Assembly: GCA_963854835.1 (NCBI GenBank)
Contig: OY978526.1
Span: forward strand, 65,448,765 to 65,512,764
DNA length: 64,000 nucleotides
Direction of reading: 5' to 3'
Origin: Megamerina dolium
Lineage: Eukaryota > Arthropoda > Insecta > Diptera > Megamerinidae
Shown here: positions 1 to 12,834 of the stretch, in pieces
Layout: each line of letters starts with the position of its first letter
How positions within the stretch are numbered: the first letter of the stretch is position 1
Translations under genes and position numbers: made by a program
Notes under the pieces: model-generated
The model's database searches: none
Seen by the model: the letters and a program-made list of their open reading frames with translations, nothing else
Told to the model about the DNA's origin: nothing

Positions 1-1679
1 AGGCCTGATCTTATACAATATAAAACTATGTTAAAAAGTTGAAAGGTAAAATTGGTTGGATGAAAATATTTAAAGTATCTAACAAGAAGATATTAGCCCT
101 ATCTTATATATTGGACAAAAATATTTTTACATGTAAAGAGAGAAATGCCAACCGATATCGTTCGAATTCAAATATCATTGCTTTTTTTCATTTTGGCTCA
201 AATATTCCTATTCAAATAACAATTTGATATATATTTTTTTTTAATGATAATGATTTGCACCAATTTTCTAAGAGTATACGAAATTTAGGTTCAAATGATT
301 TTTAATCGCTTCGTCAAATATGCAAAAATTTGCACATATCAAAATTGTCAAATGGCTACCAAAATATCTATGAAAATGGGTAATGAATTTTTCGACAATC
401 CGGTAATTTTTCTCTATTTTTGTATTGCATTCAAATTTTTGATTTCTGAATATGAACTCTATTTAATGAGTTCATTATTCGTTTGCATATTTAATGCTCA
501 TTATTATGATTATTAATTTGGTTAATTTTTTGTAGCTTTGGTGTTGTTGTATTATGCGGTGAATTTCTAAAGAAGAACAAGAAAAAAAAAATAATTTGAT
601 TGATACAGTGAAAGCGTAAATTATACTTATAATGGGTACATTTCTCACAGAATTTAAATTAAAAAAAAAAAAATAATAATAAAATTATAAAAATAAAAAT
701 CCCATGCAATTCGAAGCGTATAAAAATTCGGTCAAATTTAGAATTATTTATATCAAAATAAACTAACCATGGCTTTAATATATTATACTATATAAAGTAT
801 ATAAAATACAAGATGCCATAAATGCAGAAGCAACAACAAACTGGATACTGATACAGATATAATTCATTTTAAATTAGTCTACTCCATCTTTGTCTGTTGA
901 GTGATTATTTATACTTGTTTTTCCACCCCATATTATATTGTTCATCACCTTTTTTTATCTTATAAACTATTTGTTTTTGGCAATTATATATTCATTCATT
1001 AATGTTTGTAGTATATCAACATATACAGACAATTCTTATGTGGTTTAATCAATCAACTGTGGTTACGGAATGTGATATGTAGTAATTTTTTTTTCACAAT
1101 TTTTTCAATGATTTCAATCGATTCAGCATGATTGTTTCATGCAAATTTGTTAATTTGTTTCTGCTTCTTTGATTGAAGTTTATGTTTGAATAGATTTGAA
1201 TCTCACATGATTATTTAAATTTTACCTAATACATATATGCACTAATCTATGTATTTTATTTTATTGATACCCATGTTAAAGAGAAGAATTTAATTTAAAC
1301 ATTATTTTAGATATTGTTATTTTGGAATAAGCTGCCGGCATTTAATTTTCGCCGGAATTTTTGCCTGAAGAACAATGCTAACAAAATATTTGTACAATAT
1401 TCTTTCTACAGAAAATCCAAAATGACTTAATTAAGGGAATGTTGCGAAGTATAACAGAAGTCAAATTTCGATCGATTTAGCAGTACATTTCTAAAGAAAA
1501 CTGAAACATAAATAATTGTAAAACAAAAACAGAAATACCCGGAACTATTAGCTGGAAGAAATAATTATCAAATTTGTTCTTGCACTAAGATCAACCTTCA
1601 ACACCCTTGAATGTGGCAACTTCCTTCCTTTTCGCTTTAAGCAGGAAGGAAACACAAATGAAAATCGATAATTATCACA
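1..1679. other. AT-rich non-coding sequence, nothing recognised
   Basis: Both strands carry only short chance reading frames of no more than about 70 codons with low-complexity content. No splice-consistent exons, known protein motifs or RNA gene signatures were seen. It ends where the satellite-like units begin. Confidence 0.6.
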
Positions 1680-1915
1680 GAACTGCTAACCAGGAATCGA
1701 TAAAATGTCCGTTAGACAACATTAATTTTTCATTTCCAATATTTCCTTGAATATACCAACTTTTTATTATTCCGCTTGGGGTCTCCCATAGAAAACGTAC
1801 CGAAAAACAATTGAAAAGAGACAAATATCACCACAACTGCACAGGAATCGCTTCTATGGGATTGAAAAGTTAGCCTAACCTCGATTCAATTTTCTTCCCA
1901 ACACTTCTATTAACC

Positions 1916-2284
1916 GGGTGTCGTAGCTCAGTGGTTAGTCTGTTCGCCTTCTGATCTGTAGGTCGTGGTTCAATACCCGGCTGATGCATAACAAATTTTA
2001 TATCGAAAAGATTTTTCTTTCGAATGATACCCACCTGTCGGCAAGCAATTGGCAATTCTTCCGACAGTAACAACTTGCCATGAAAAAGCTTCTAAAAAGA
2101 ACTCTGTGACAAAGCTCAGAAAAAGTGATGTCACAAGTGTTCTGCCGTTCGGAACCGGCTAAAATAAGTAGGTCCATTCTAATACTGTCCAAAATTTAAG
2201 ACGCACAACAGTAATAGAAGAGAAGCTCGGCCAATGAGCCCTTTGGGGCTTTAAGTGCCACATATTTATTTTTTTATTATTTTT
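1916..2284 (+). mobile_element. tRNA-derived SINE with 13-bp target-site duplication
   Basis: The 5' end (GGGTGTCGTAGCTCAGTGG) looks like a tRNA head with a pol III A box (TAGCTCAGTGGTTAG). About 35 bp further comes a B box (GGTTCAATACC). A non-tRNA body of about 290 bp follows, ending in a T/A-rich tail. Perfect 13-bp direct repeats ACTTCTATTAACC flank it at 1903-1915 and 2285-2297, which identifies a retroposed insertion. A second copy with the same order and about the same length lies at 30494-30812. It is not a functional tRNA gene: the anticodon and acceptor stems do not pair well and an unrelated body follows directly. Confidence 0.85.
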
Positions 2285-2483
2285 ACTTCTATTAACCATA
2301 CTAACTACCTATCTTTACCCATTATGAGGGCTACCATACAAAATGAACCTAAAACCATATGAAAATCGATAAACAATCGGTTAGGTGTCCAAGAATCACC
2401 GTTAGAGCAATGAAATGTATGATCGACTGCTATTAATTTTACGTTCTGAATATTTTCACCAAACATATTTACTAGCTCTGCGT

Positions 2484-2934
2484 TGAAATTGTAATTGTGG
2501 ATTACAACTCGCACTCCTCTGCTTCCAAATGTTTGCATGCGGAAGCGGTAGAAGCTGCGACGAGCGCGCACCAGCCCAACAAAATCCTTAACGGAAGACC
2601 CCCACTTGTTGCCAGTGTGGAAAATTACTGCCCAGGAAAACAAGGTGCACCATGGCGCAACTCAGATCGGGATACAGTAAATTCCACAATAATTATCTTT
2701 CAAAAATCGATCCCAATATACCGGACGAATGCCCCGATTGCGGCCAATCACCGCACGACACTCTCCACTTATTCAATTGTCCCTTGCACCCCACAAATTT
2801 AATACCCATACAGCTCTGGCCACACCCTCTTGAGGTGGCCACATTTCTGGGACTTGACCTTCACGAGGACATGAGCGAACAATAAGCTTGGGATGCTGAC
2901 GACGACACAAATTGAAGTTGCTACAACAACAACA
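2484..2934 (+). mobile_element. 5'-truncated non-LTR retrotransposon (LINE) 3' end
   Basis: The + frame ending at 2885 encodes the C-terminus of a LINE polyprotein, with the Cys/His knuckle C-P-D-C-G-x4-H-D-T-x2-L-F-N-C followed by a Trp-Pro-rich tail. Upstream, the frame is shifted (a different frame is open at 2497-2802), so the copy is dead. The 3' end is a CAA-rich tail (acaacaacaacaa). Perfect 13-bp direct repeats ACTAGCTCTGCGT at 2471-2483 and 2935-2947 are the target-site duplication. Clade is uncertain, probably Jockey/R1-like. Confidence 0.8.
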
Positions 2935-3060
2935 ACTAGCTCTGCGTACTCGTTTAGAATGGCTTCCCTACAAAATGAACTGAAAACACTTAAAAGCACA
3001 AGAAATAATATTTTCTCCAAATATAAGGGGAGCCTCCATTAGGAAGGTTCATCTAATAAA

Positions 3061-6000
3061 ATTGATATCTTTATGAAATTGCCTTGCATGGTTTTCAAGT
3101 TGCCCCTAAAGTGACCAGGTAAATTACCAAACTTCTTTCATATTTTTCTTCCTAATATTTTTTCACAACATATTTACAGTGCAAAATTCAAAATCGATTT
3201 TGTATCCAAAAGCAAATTCATTTCTTTTTAATACGAAATCATATTTTCGCAAAAACTTTTTCATACCAATGGCATGCAGCAATTTAGAATGTCTTGATTA
3301 ATTTTTTCATAAAATTGAGTTAAAAAGTTAATTTCAATCCACGGTTTGAACGTGTTACGAGCTAAATAAAATTCTAAAAATGAAATGAGAGAAAAAGATA
3401 TAAATATATAAAAAAATCGTGCCATACTACAAGATATAAATCAGGGTGCAAATGAATTGAGAAGCATTCAAGGCAAATATTTTCGATTAAAGACATATTT
3501 TGCCATTTGACTCTTTTGTACATACATGTACATAAATATGTAACTACATAAATATGTAACAACAAATGCAAATAAATATACTGTCTAACAAGCTCTTAAA
3601 TATGTACATGAAAGCATATGCATATATGCACATAAGTGTTGCACTTGAAATGCATTGCACAAATGAGTTCGAATGAGTTGTAAATGTTTTCATTCAAAAT
3701 CACCATCTGAAGAATGTAACAGGTAATATAATGTATTCATGTGCAAACAACAAGCGGCCATAAATAAAAGGAACAAAAATACGAAATAAGAAAAAATGAA
3801 AAGAAATTCAATAAAGGAAGTTCCGCTTTGGAAATTTTAATTGCCATCACATTTTAGTCTAATGGCCATAACATCACAATATCAAGTACAATGAAATCGG
3901 GTGCGGGTAGATGCCTTGTATTACTCTTTCTATTTTTGTTATATTTTACTTATTTTTATTGTTGCTTATTTCGAATGCTGCCATCATCATTTTGCTATTG
4001 ATGACAGAAAATCAAATAAATTAGACAAAAGAAACATACACCCGACTATCGACCATGGACTTATTATTTACACACATGTAAGTAGTGCAAATAGTACACT
4101 GCACGTTTAATAGCCACATGCATTTTTCAAGTAAACAATAAATATCTGTTATCTTACGGTGACATTATGCCAACAATAAAATTCAATGCAGTTTGTTAAT
4201 TAACTTAAATAGATTGGTAAATACTTACAAAATTGTTGTAGGTAGACAATGTTGCTACTGTTGCTTCTGTTATCGTTTGCTATCGTTTTTTCTTATTTTC
4301 ACTGTAGTGAACTTTATGATTAAATAGTTAGCCTTTATTGTAATTGACGATGTTTTTTATTGTTGCTTTTATTGTTATAGGTTTGATTGTTATTGCAACT
4401 TTGATTTTATTATCATACTATCAACTTTTTTTTTTTTTGCTATTGAAGCAGCTTCCGGTGTATGTCGTTTTGTAGTATTTCTATTTTCCCAATTTGTCGC
4501 ACAATAATGAAACAATTAAGAAAGTATTTAAGAAAAAAGAAAAACAACAATAACATTGTTGATACAGTTTTAGTACAGCAAATTGCAAATGTTATTATAG
4601 CAAATTATTGTGATAAAATTTTTCAAAACCTTTCTTTCGTTACAGTGGCATTGACATTGTCATGGAGATGTGCATGACTTACATTTAAAAACTCAGGAAT
4701 AGATAAATATCAATTTATAAAACGAAAAAAATCATTTAAGTATTAATTGTTATTATAATTATTATTTTGACATTGTACATTCAAATTTTGATGTGACGAA
4801 AATTTTCAATAACTCTCTTTGTCCAATTTGTTACTCGTAAAATTCACTAGCACTAGCGAGACTAACTAATAGTTGAACACGAACTTATTCATAATGAAAA
4901 TAAATGCATTGACACAAGGCAACAACACATCTTTTGTATATTGAAGAAAATAAACAATGGCTCTTATAAATGCATTTTCAAAACTGTTTGCACAAAAGAC
5001 ATCAACACAAATCTGTTAGAATATAAAAATCATCACATTAATTTGTTACTATTATCATTAGATCAGAGCTCATTAATACAATTTTCAATAAATGGCAGCA
5101 TTGGCGACCAAAAACGATGATAACGATAATTTTTCACAGCGTCAGATATTGCTTACAAGCCATAGTAGAAAGATATGTTTTGGTATAGGAATTTTTGTGG
5201 AAAGCATTTTATTTGAAAATGTTAATTTTCATTTTGTTATACAACAACATTGCTTCAAGTGTAAATTAATACGAGTATTTGTAATAAATTTATAGATGTC
5301 TAAAGTAATAAGGACAACAAAATTTTTATAATGAATTTTCGGACGTCTAAAAAGATTAAAAACAACAACAAATTAAGGACTTCAACCTTCGTTTCTTCAA
5401 TATTTTTCCAATATCTGCTGAATGCTTCAAACTTCTATGACGAAAGATTTCCTTCAAGCTAAGTCCTTAACTTTTGTTACTCTCTTAAAACAAAAGAAAG
5501 CAGAAGCATTTTTTCAAAGCCTTGATGACCCATTTTAGAAAACTTATAAATTTGGTATTAACCCACGTCTATCTTTTGTTCAAAATGTTTTTAAAAAAAT
5601 TATTTTGTTTATTTTTGCAAAGTTTTGTCGCCCCTTTAGCGATATCGTCCGAGGCAAGCGCCTTAATCGCATCATCCCCACTACGGTTCTGTAGAGTACA
5701 AAAGAGTACTAAAGCAAAGTTTCATGTCTACTTGAGTACTCTGTCGTACTACGATATTAGTACTCTACTGAAAGAAAAGAAAAAATATGGACGCAAAATA
5801 GAAAAACAGCCGCCAGTCGGAAAATTGAAAGGATCTTCCAAACTAAGCAAAGTATAATTTTTATTAATTCTAGTTTTTAGTTAAATCATTTTTTTCAGCT
5901 CAGTTTTTTGTATTCTTATACTTCGCTGTACGGTCCTAAATCGTTTCGAAAAAGTCGTACAGCAAATCAAATATTTTTATACAAATCCATACAAAATTAT

Positions 6001-8530
6001 ATGCGATTTCATTCAATTCATGACTGTCTGCCAGACTTTGGGTTTTGCTATCTTTAAAAAATGTCAATGAATATTGAAAACAACATGTCTCATGGCTGTG
6101 ACTGCCTGCAAAACACCAGTCTATAGTTGTATGAATTAAGGCTGAAGTTATTTTCGAAATAATGTTGAAATATTTAATGCCCAAAAAGAACGCTGAGCAA
6201 AATGGTGAGTCTGGGTAACTTCCTAAATGCATGTTGCTTTGCAGTAATATAATATAATACTGTTGTCACGGATATGCAGAGAAAAGAAAATTATGCATTC
6301 ATAAAAATGTAGATGCAAAGTATTATAAAAGTAAATACACAATGTATCATTATAGTAATAAAACTGTATTGATACATTATAAACATACCTTTAGGTAGTC
6401 AGCCTGTATTTATTGCATAAATGTTGAACGAATTAATATCGAAACTTGTTAGCAATAATGCAGAACAAATTGTTATTGCCTTTTTGAACGATATTGAAAT
6501 AATGTCTAATAAAAAATTTTGGAAATTAAAATTTCGAATTTATTGCTATTTTTCCAACAGTATTGAAACGGTATTGAAATTATGTCGTTCTAAAAACGGA
6601 TTTTTACGATATTATGGCCAATGAAATTGAAATAATGTCGAATAAAAAATTGAGTTAAATAAAAATTGTGTATATATTGCAAAATTATTTGCTGAACTGT
6701 ATATCTTACATCAAATCTACCTTACGTCACAAATATAGATTTGGTGTGACTTGAATGGCATTTTGTCACTGTCATATTATTGACAATTTTTGGCAATATG
6801 AAAACTTAAAATTGATGACCCAGAAAAAATTGCATTAAGTAAAAAATTCAGGTTATGCTAATTTTCAAAGTTATATTGTGTCATTGTTAGAATTTCCTTA
6901 AAATAACAAAAAATGATTACTGTCATTCTTCACACATGATTTATTCATCAAATATGAATTATATTTCGCTTTTGAAAGAAAAATAATCAAAGCAGTAGTC
7001 TGATTTCATTTGATTTTGATGTTACCAATTACGAAATAAAAAAAAAATGTTTTTGTAATTAATCATTGTCATTAATTTATTCGACTATCAAAATAATTAT
7101 GTGATTATAATTATTATATTAAATGAATTTACAATATAATTATTATTTCTTCAAAAACAAGTTTCAAATTAAAAACATTTTTGATTCATTTATGAAAGAA
7201 TATCTGTTAAACAATTTTCAAAACTTTTCTTTTCAATAGCTTTATTGTCACAAAACTATTAGAATATTAAAATATGAGAATTTTAATTCACCTTACGTAT
7301 TTGTCACTAGAATTCATTAAGATGTGATAAACTATTTGATGAACTATTTCAAAATTATTATTATTAAAATTTGTATTGTAGCATTTAGTTCATTAAATGA
7401 CGATTACCAATTAATTGGCAACGCGATTATAGTTCAAAATTAATTGTTTTACCATGGAAAATATATGTCAAAAAATTACATTTAAGAAAAATAAAAAAAA
7501 AAAATTATTACTTAAATAAATTATTATCACTCATCTCAACATAAGTATTCTAATTATAATAATATAAATGTTCACTAACCAATTTATGTAGAATGTAAAC
7601 AGCAAAGAATTAATAATTCTCATACAAAAATATTGATTGTTGAATTTTCCTCCAAATTAAATTATTACACAATGTTCACATAAAAAATTGTCTTGTCATT
7701 TTTCACACTAATCATGTCCATGTACATAGATGAATGAATAAAATGTCTGAATGAATGCCTAGTGTCTTAATGTTGTTGTTGTTGTTCTTTTTTTTTGTCT
7801 TCAATTCTTTTTTCTGAGTATGTTTCACCTTTTTCTAAAGACCTTTTGTTTGATGTGTATTTGCTTTTAAAAGTTGTCCGCTGCTTGTTGCTTAGTTATG
7901 TTTCAGTAAGTAGGTACTTCTTCAATAACTACACCATAACTTAATCTTCATTATTTCTAAAGTCACTGCACCAAAGATAAATTTATAAATTGCTACTACA
8001 AAATCACAAGAAATATTTTTTTCTTCTCTTTATTTTGAGTTCTTTTTTTTTTGTGGTAGTAAGAATCACAAAATGATTAAGTAATTTTTTTTTTTGAACT
8101 TCGCGCAATCGCGTACCGCAAACAACTAATTATCCATGGAGTAGCGCATTTAACTTTTATTTGTGGTGGCGCTTTAAGTTGATGCCTCTGCATCTGCTGC
8201 TGTTGCTGCTGCTAGCACGTCTGTTGTCATTGCTTGTATCGTGAGTGCTCAAGTGGTTCACTGTTATTGTTTTTGTTGTTTGGTTTATTTTTTTTAATAT
8301 ATGAGTATATACTATCTTCCACGGCTCACGCTTCTTCTTTTCGTTACTACTCGATTCATTGCTAATATTGTTGCTACCAACTAATGCTGTTACTAATAGG
8401 TACGCTCATATATGTAGGCACCTACCTAGTATTGTTTATCACATTGTTGTTTAAAAGTTAATGCAATTTACCGCTAAATTTGTTGCTGTTACCGCTGTTG
8501 TTGTTGTTGTTGTTGCTGCTGTTTTTGTAT
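3061..8530. other. Long AT-rich non-coding stretch
   Basis: No coherent exon or protein family was recognised. Frames at 3901-4110, 5092-5295 and 5522-5857 are lysine/phenylalanine-rich chance frames in AT-rich DNA. A small imperfect palindrome of repeated GAGTACT/AGTACTC words sits at about 5690-5771. From about 8140 to 8530 there are CTG/TTG triplet runs. The stretch lies upstream of Syt4, so it may hold distal regulatory DNA or non-coding 5' exons, but nothing in the sequence shows this. Confidence 0.5.
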
Positions 8531-8920
8531 TATACCAGAGAACTTTTAATACCAGAGAAGTCCTACGTTGAGCTTATTTCTGATTACAATATAAGGGTCA
8601 CTTAACAGAGTTGCAGTATACAGAGCTTGAAGAGAGCAATGCCATGACCAGTAGAAAAATGCTGTAAATTAACATAGTAAATTAACATATATTGCAATAA
8701 GAGCCCATAATAGTAAATATTTTTATGAATGAATTTTATATATGTATGTGGAATAGAACTTTTTATGAAGAATTTTTACTATTTTCTCCTGGTCATGGCA
8801 TTGCTCGCTTCAAAATCTTTGTATTCTACAACTCTGTTAAGTGACCCTGATATTTGTAATCAGAAATAAGCTCAAAAGCCAAAGTAGGACTTCTTTGGTA
8901 TTAAACATTCTCTCATTATA
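8531..8920. mobile_element. Hairpin MITE with long terminal inverted arms
   Basis: The left arm (8531 to about 8660) and the reverse complement of the right arm (about 8783-8920) share long blocks: an AATACC-AGAAGTCCTAC block, GAGCTTATTTCTGATTACA, GGGTCACTTAACAGAGTTG, and GAGCAATGCCATGACCAG. The centre is about 120 bp of AT-rich sequence. Arms of more than 120 bp make this a foldback-like non-autonomous DNA element. No transposase is encoded. It is flanked by TA-rich sequence, so the target duplication cannot be fixed. Confidence 0.8.
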
Positions 8921-8941
8921 CTCTCAAGCACAAACACTGTG

Positions 8942-9682
8942 AGTGATTTGAAGCTTTACAAATTACCCTTTTTCTCATACATTCAGGTTTGTGTCTACAC
9001 TAAAACGCTACCCACTATTTGTTGAAACGTTTTTCAATGCATGACATATGTACGTTGCAAACTCCAGTAAGCGGAGATTATCACTGTGAAAAAATATATG
9101 AAAATTTCTTAAGACGATTTTCCAAGGTTTTGGATCATGGCGCCGCATCGAGGTCAATTTCAAATAGAGGAGTCGCCTGTGAAGGGAGAAGATGGAATTT
9201 TTTTGGAACATACTTATTTCTTAGATATGGAAGAACTTTTTATGAAATTCATTGTCAGAGCTCCCAGAATGCCTCTATGTTATGGTGAAAAAGTCTCACC
9301 ACCTATTATCGAGGATGCCTTGCAGCCAGTAAATGTCCAATGTGATATGAGGCGGTGTTGACACCGTATTACCTACAACTTTAACCATTTTGAGCGCAGT
9401 ATGCTTTCTTGTGTGGGTTCTTATGAAAATTTTAATTATTGTTTTCTGCCCAAAAATTGCATATACCACAACTTTACAAATTGCGATCAACCTTTGGACC
9501 CGAACAGCTGAGTACGATTCCGCTATCGCTTCATTTTGCATTAAATATTTTGTAAAGTTCCTGCCGCTCACTCCATTTCTAATATTAGATCGCTCAAATA
9601 TTCCTGTATATGAAAATTTGGGAAAGAATCTTAAAATCCTGTCCTTTATGGTTGAGTGCTTTGACGAGATTCCTTATAAAGT
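8942..9682. other. Unassigned stretch with open frames of unknown origin
   Basis: Plus-strand frames at 9137-9361 (75 codons, mixed amino-acid composition with several acidic and Cys residues) and 9390-9701 are less AT-biased than the surroundings. No family was recognised, and the frames are broken relative to each other. It could be remnant coding DNA from a host gene or transposon. It abuts the 3' end of the LINE-A copy. Confidence 0.3.
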
Positions 9683-12230
9683 CAACAGAATATCGATTTA
9701 GGCCGAAAATAACATGCTTCGCCAGCCATCTCTGTTCTTCGCTAGCTGGCGCCAGTTAGAAATCCCAAGCGCTGTCAGGTTCTCCAACACTTGGTCTTTC
9801 CACCGGAGGTTAAGTTTTAATCTTCTGCGTCGTCCTCCAGCAGGTTCCGAATATAACACCTTCTTAGCTGGAGCGTGTTCTTCTATTCGCTCGACATGAC
9901 CTAGCCAGCGCTGGATTTTAATGCGCTTTACTATGTCAATATCGGCATACAACTCGTACAGTTCATGGTTGTACCTTATTTGGTAATCGCCGAAAACTCC
10001 AAGCATTCGCTCATCCGAAGTGAAAATTGTCCAAGCTTCAGCGTCATATATAAGGACAGCCATGATGAGAGACTTGTAGAGTGTCGTTTTCGGTCTTCGA
10101 GAGAGGGCTCGACTTCTCAATTGCTTACTTAGGCCAAAGTAGCACCTGTTTGCAAGAGCGATCCTTCGCAATATCTCCGGGCTGTTAATACTGGTTCCTT
10201 ACTACTTCAAAAGTGTAGTTGTCAACAGTGACGTGCTGTCCAGGACGCCGGGACTCTTTGTTTGTTGACACTAGATACTTCGTCTTGCCCTCGTTCACCG
10301 TAAGACCCATTCGACGCTACTCTCTTTCCAATTCTTATAAAGCAGCACTGCTGCACTGACTGAAGATAATGCCATTATGTCTTAGACCAACAGATCGTAT
10401 TATTTTCTCCATAATAAAATTGAAGAAGTCGCACGATAACGAATCACCTTGTCTGAAACCCCGTTCGGTATTAAACGGTGCGGAGAGGTACTTCCCAATT
10501 TTCACTGCACAACAGGAGTTATGCAGTGTCATTCTATAAAGTCGAATGAGCTTTGCAGGAATACCGAACTCAGACATTGTTGCGTAGAGGTAATCCCTTG
10601 CCGGACTGTCGAAAGCGGCTTTATAATCAACATATAGGTGGTGTGTGTCGATCTGTTTTTCTTCGGTCTTCTCCAGGATTTGGCGCAGTGTGAAAATTTA
10701 GTCGATGGTAGATTTACCAGGTCTGAAGCCAGACTGATAAGGTCCAATCAGGTTGTTGAGCATGGGCTTCAATATTTCACACAATACGCTCGATAGGACC
10801 CTGTATGCGATGCTCAGAAGATTTATTCCACGGTAGTTGGCGCAAATTGTGGCGTCTCCTTTTTTATGTACGGGACAGAGAACACTGAGCCTCCAATCAT
10901 CAGGCATACTTTCATCCGACCATATTCTGCTTATGAGCTGGTGCATGCAGGCGAGCAGCTCATCGCATCCGGTCTCAAACAACTCGGCAGGCAGGCCATC
11001 AGCACCTGCAGCTTTGTTGTTCTTCAGCCTTAAAATGACCGTTTCAACCTCGTCATAGTCGGGTGGTGGAACATCAACACCATCATCTGTAATTGGAGTT
11101 ATCGGGCAATCTGCTCCACTGGCGGAATTGTTCGTAGCATCGCCATTCAGTAACGTGGAGAAGTTTTCCCACCATAGACTCAGTACACTCTGGACATCTG
11201 CGAGCAGATTCCCATTTCCGTCACGACAAGAAGAGGCTTCGGGATTTAAACCGCCACTCATACGCTTGATCTTTTCGAAGAATTTTCGAGTTTAATTCTT
11301 GTCGCTGCACATCTCTATCGAGATGTTGGATGCTGGAATCTGATACTACAAATTAGCATGTTTCATGCTGCGGCGAAGTCGATCAGCCTCACTCCGTTAT
11401 CGGAGGTGTTCTGGTGGGGGCTGAATTTTCCGACAGTTGGACCAAAGGTAGCTTCCTTGCCCACCCTGGCATTAAAGTCGCCAAGCACGATTTTGATATC
11501 GGGGCGGGGGCAGCGGTCATAAGCTTCTTCGAGGCGCTGAAAGACGCTATCCTTGGGCACATTGTCCTTCTCATCCGTGGGAGCGCGGGCACATTAAGGC
11601 TGATGTTAAAGAATTTTGCCTTAATGCAAGTTGTGGCCAGCCGTTCGTTCACAGGCGTGAAATGTGAGACAAGATGTTGTAGTCTCTTGCTGACCAAAAA
11701 TCCACATCCTTATACCTGCCTTTCAGCATGGCAACTTTCAGCGCCACAGGGCGCTCTTTTGGAGCAGCCCTGTTCCGTCCTTAGCGTTTCCTGGAGAGCG
11801 GTGATATCAGCCCTGTATTTCTCGAGGACATGACCAAAGTGGATAGAGGCACCCTCCCTATAAAGGAACCGGACATTCCAGGTGCATATCCGTAAATCAT
11901 GGTCCTTGTTTCGTTTGCGGGGGTCATCAACAAAGGGGGTAGTCTGTTTCCGAGGCATTTTTATGTTACTCACTTCAGCCTCCTCCCAGCGGGTGCCAGG
12001 AGGACGTTGCATGGTGGTCGCCACATGGAAGACCCCCATTAATAATGAAGGTGCCATCACACAGTAAGCAAGCTACCCCTCATCAACAAATAAAGATGTC
12101 ATCACATAGTGCTCAGAACAAACTACATGACAGCCAGTGAGTTGACTTGCGATGAGTTCAACAAGGATTGCGCTAGCCCCACCCGGTTGAGGCAGTTAGA
12201 CACGTTACCTTGCGAAAACACCACCAGACC
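9683..12230 (-). pseudogene. Degenerate LINE-A non-LTR retrotransposon (endonuclease plus reverse transcriptase)
   Basis: Read on the minus strand, the order is: an apurinic-like endonuclease start (frame at 11710-12060, with the W-N-V-R motif then L-Q-E-T); an endonuclease G-D-F-N-A-R-V-G motif (11363-11560); reverse transcriptase (10698-11261, with N-Y-R-G-I-N-L-L and P-Y-Q-S-G-F-R-P); a further RT block with R-G-F-R-Q-G-D-S-L-S-C (10335-10577); and the C-terminal R-W-L-G-H-V-E-R region (9698-10171). Stops and frameshifts separate every block. About 80 bp that hold the Y-A-D-D catalytic motif in the intact relative at 53996-54934 are deleted near 10335-10365. Its 3' end lacks the TAAG-repeat tail seen in other copies. 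The region 12060-12230 is probably its 5' UTR. Confidence 0.85.
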
Positions 12231-12243
12231 ACTCTACCAATTA

Positions 12244-12821
12244 TAATATATATTTTAGGGATTAGCCGAATCAGACCACTTATATGGGTCCCTTTTCGTC
12301 CCTCAAATCGTGTGTTAATTATTTGTTCGATTGCAGAATTCTTCTACTTCCTTCCTCATAATAACATCACGCGTTTCGAGTTCATCAATAAATTGGCGAC
12401 CCAGTGTGGACATCCTCCTGCTTGCCAATGCAGGACACTGGCACACTATGTGCGCCGCTGTCTCTGCCTCTTCCATGCATAATCTGCAAATATCAGCATC
12501 CTCCCCATCAACAAGACCCATCTTGCTGAGGTGGTACCTGAAATTGCCATGCCCAGTTATTAATGCAGTCAACCAGCTTAGAGTCATTCGTCCTAGACTG
12601 AGAGCCCTCCCCGATTCACTGCCCTTTGATAGCCTCAACGAAGCCTTTGCCTGTCTACAAGTAGATAAGTTCTCCCATCTCGTGAGATTAAGTTTCTTTA
12701 TCCACTCTTCGACCTTTGCCTTCACCGTCCCGCTGCTGAGAGCAACTACTGGTTCCGGTCCATAAAATTCAGCTTCAGATCCTTGTCTAGCCAAGGAGTC
12801 TGCAGCTTCATTCTGTTCTAT
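12244..12821 (-). mobile_element. 5'-truncated LINE fragment (C-terminal region) with 13-bp target duplication
   Basis: The minus-strand frame 12315-12794 encodes the end of a non-LTR retrotransposon polyprotein: L-I-T-G-H-G-N-F-R-Y-H-L followed by a C-R-L-C-x8-H-x4-C knuckle and a Pro-Ala-Leu segment. This family differs from LINE-A and from the 2484-2934 copy. Direct repeats ACTCTACCAATTA at 12231-12243 and 12822-12834 are a perfect 13-bp target-site duplication. It therefore inserted next to, or into, the 5' end of the older LINE-A copy. Confidence 0.85.
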
Positions 12822-12834
12822 ACTCTACCAATTA

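Larger units (their letters stand above)
1680..3060. repeat. Satellite-like tandem array (about 150-bp units) interrupted by a SINE and a LINE
   Basis: Diverged units recur with landmarks such as CAGGAATCG followed by a short GATTGAAA-type stretch, an ATTAATTTTT run and a CATACAAAATGAAC motif. Landmarks fall near 1690, 1841 and 2391, and again near 2998. After removing the inserts at 1916-2284 and 2484-2934 with their target duplications, spacing is roughly 143-167 bp. The same units recur at 30820-31420 inside an intron. The consensus and period are by-eye estimates. Confidence 0.55.

Noticed and set aside
1916..1990. Possible tRNA gene (A and B boxes present)
   Set aside because: Stems do not pair as a complete tRNA, an unrelated 290-bp body follows, a second copy exists, and a 13-bp target duplication brackets the whole. 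It is a SINE head.
5522..5857. 111-codon + frame as a small membrane protein
   Set aside because: Composition is driven by T-rich sequence, no family match, and part of the frame lies in a GAGTACT palindrome.
11414..11833. 139-codon + frame
   Set aside because: Antisense of the LINE-A endonuclease region, which shows the G-D-F-N-A-R-V-G motif on the minus strand.
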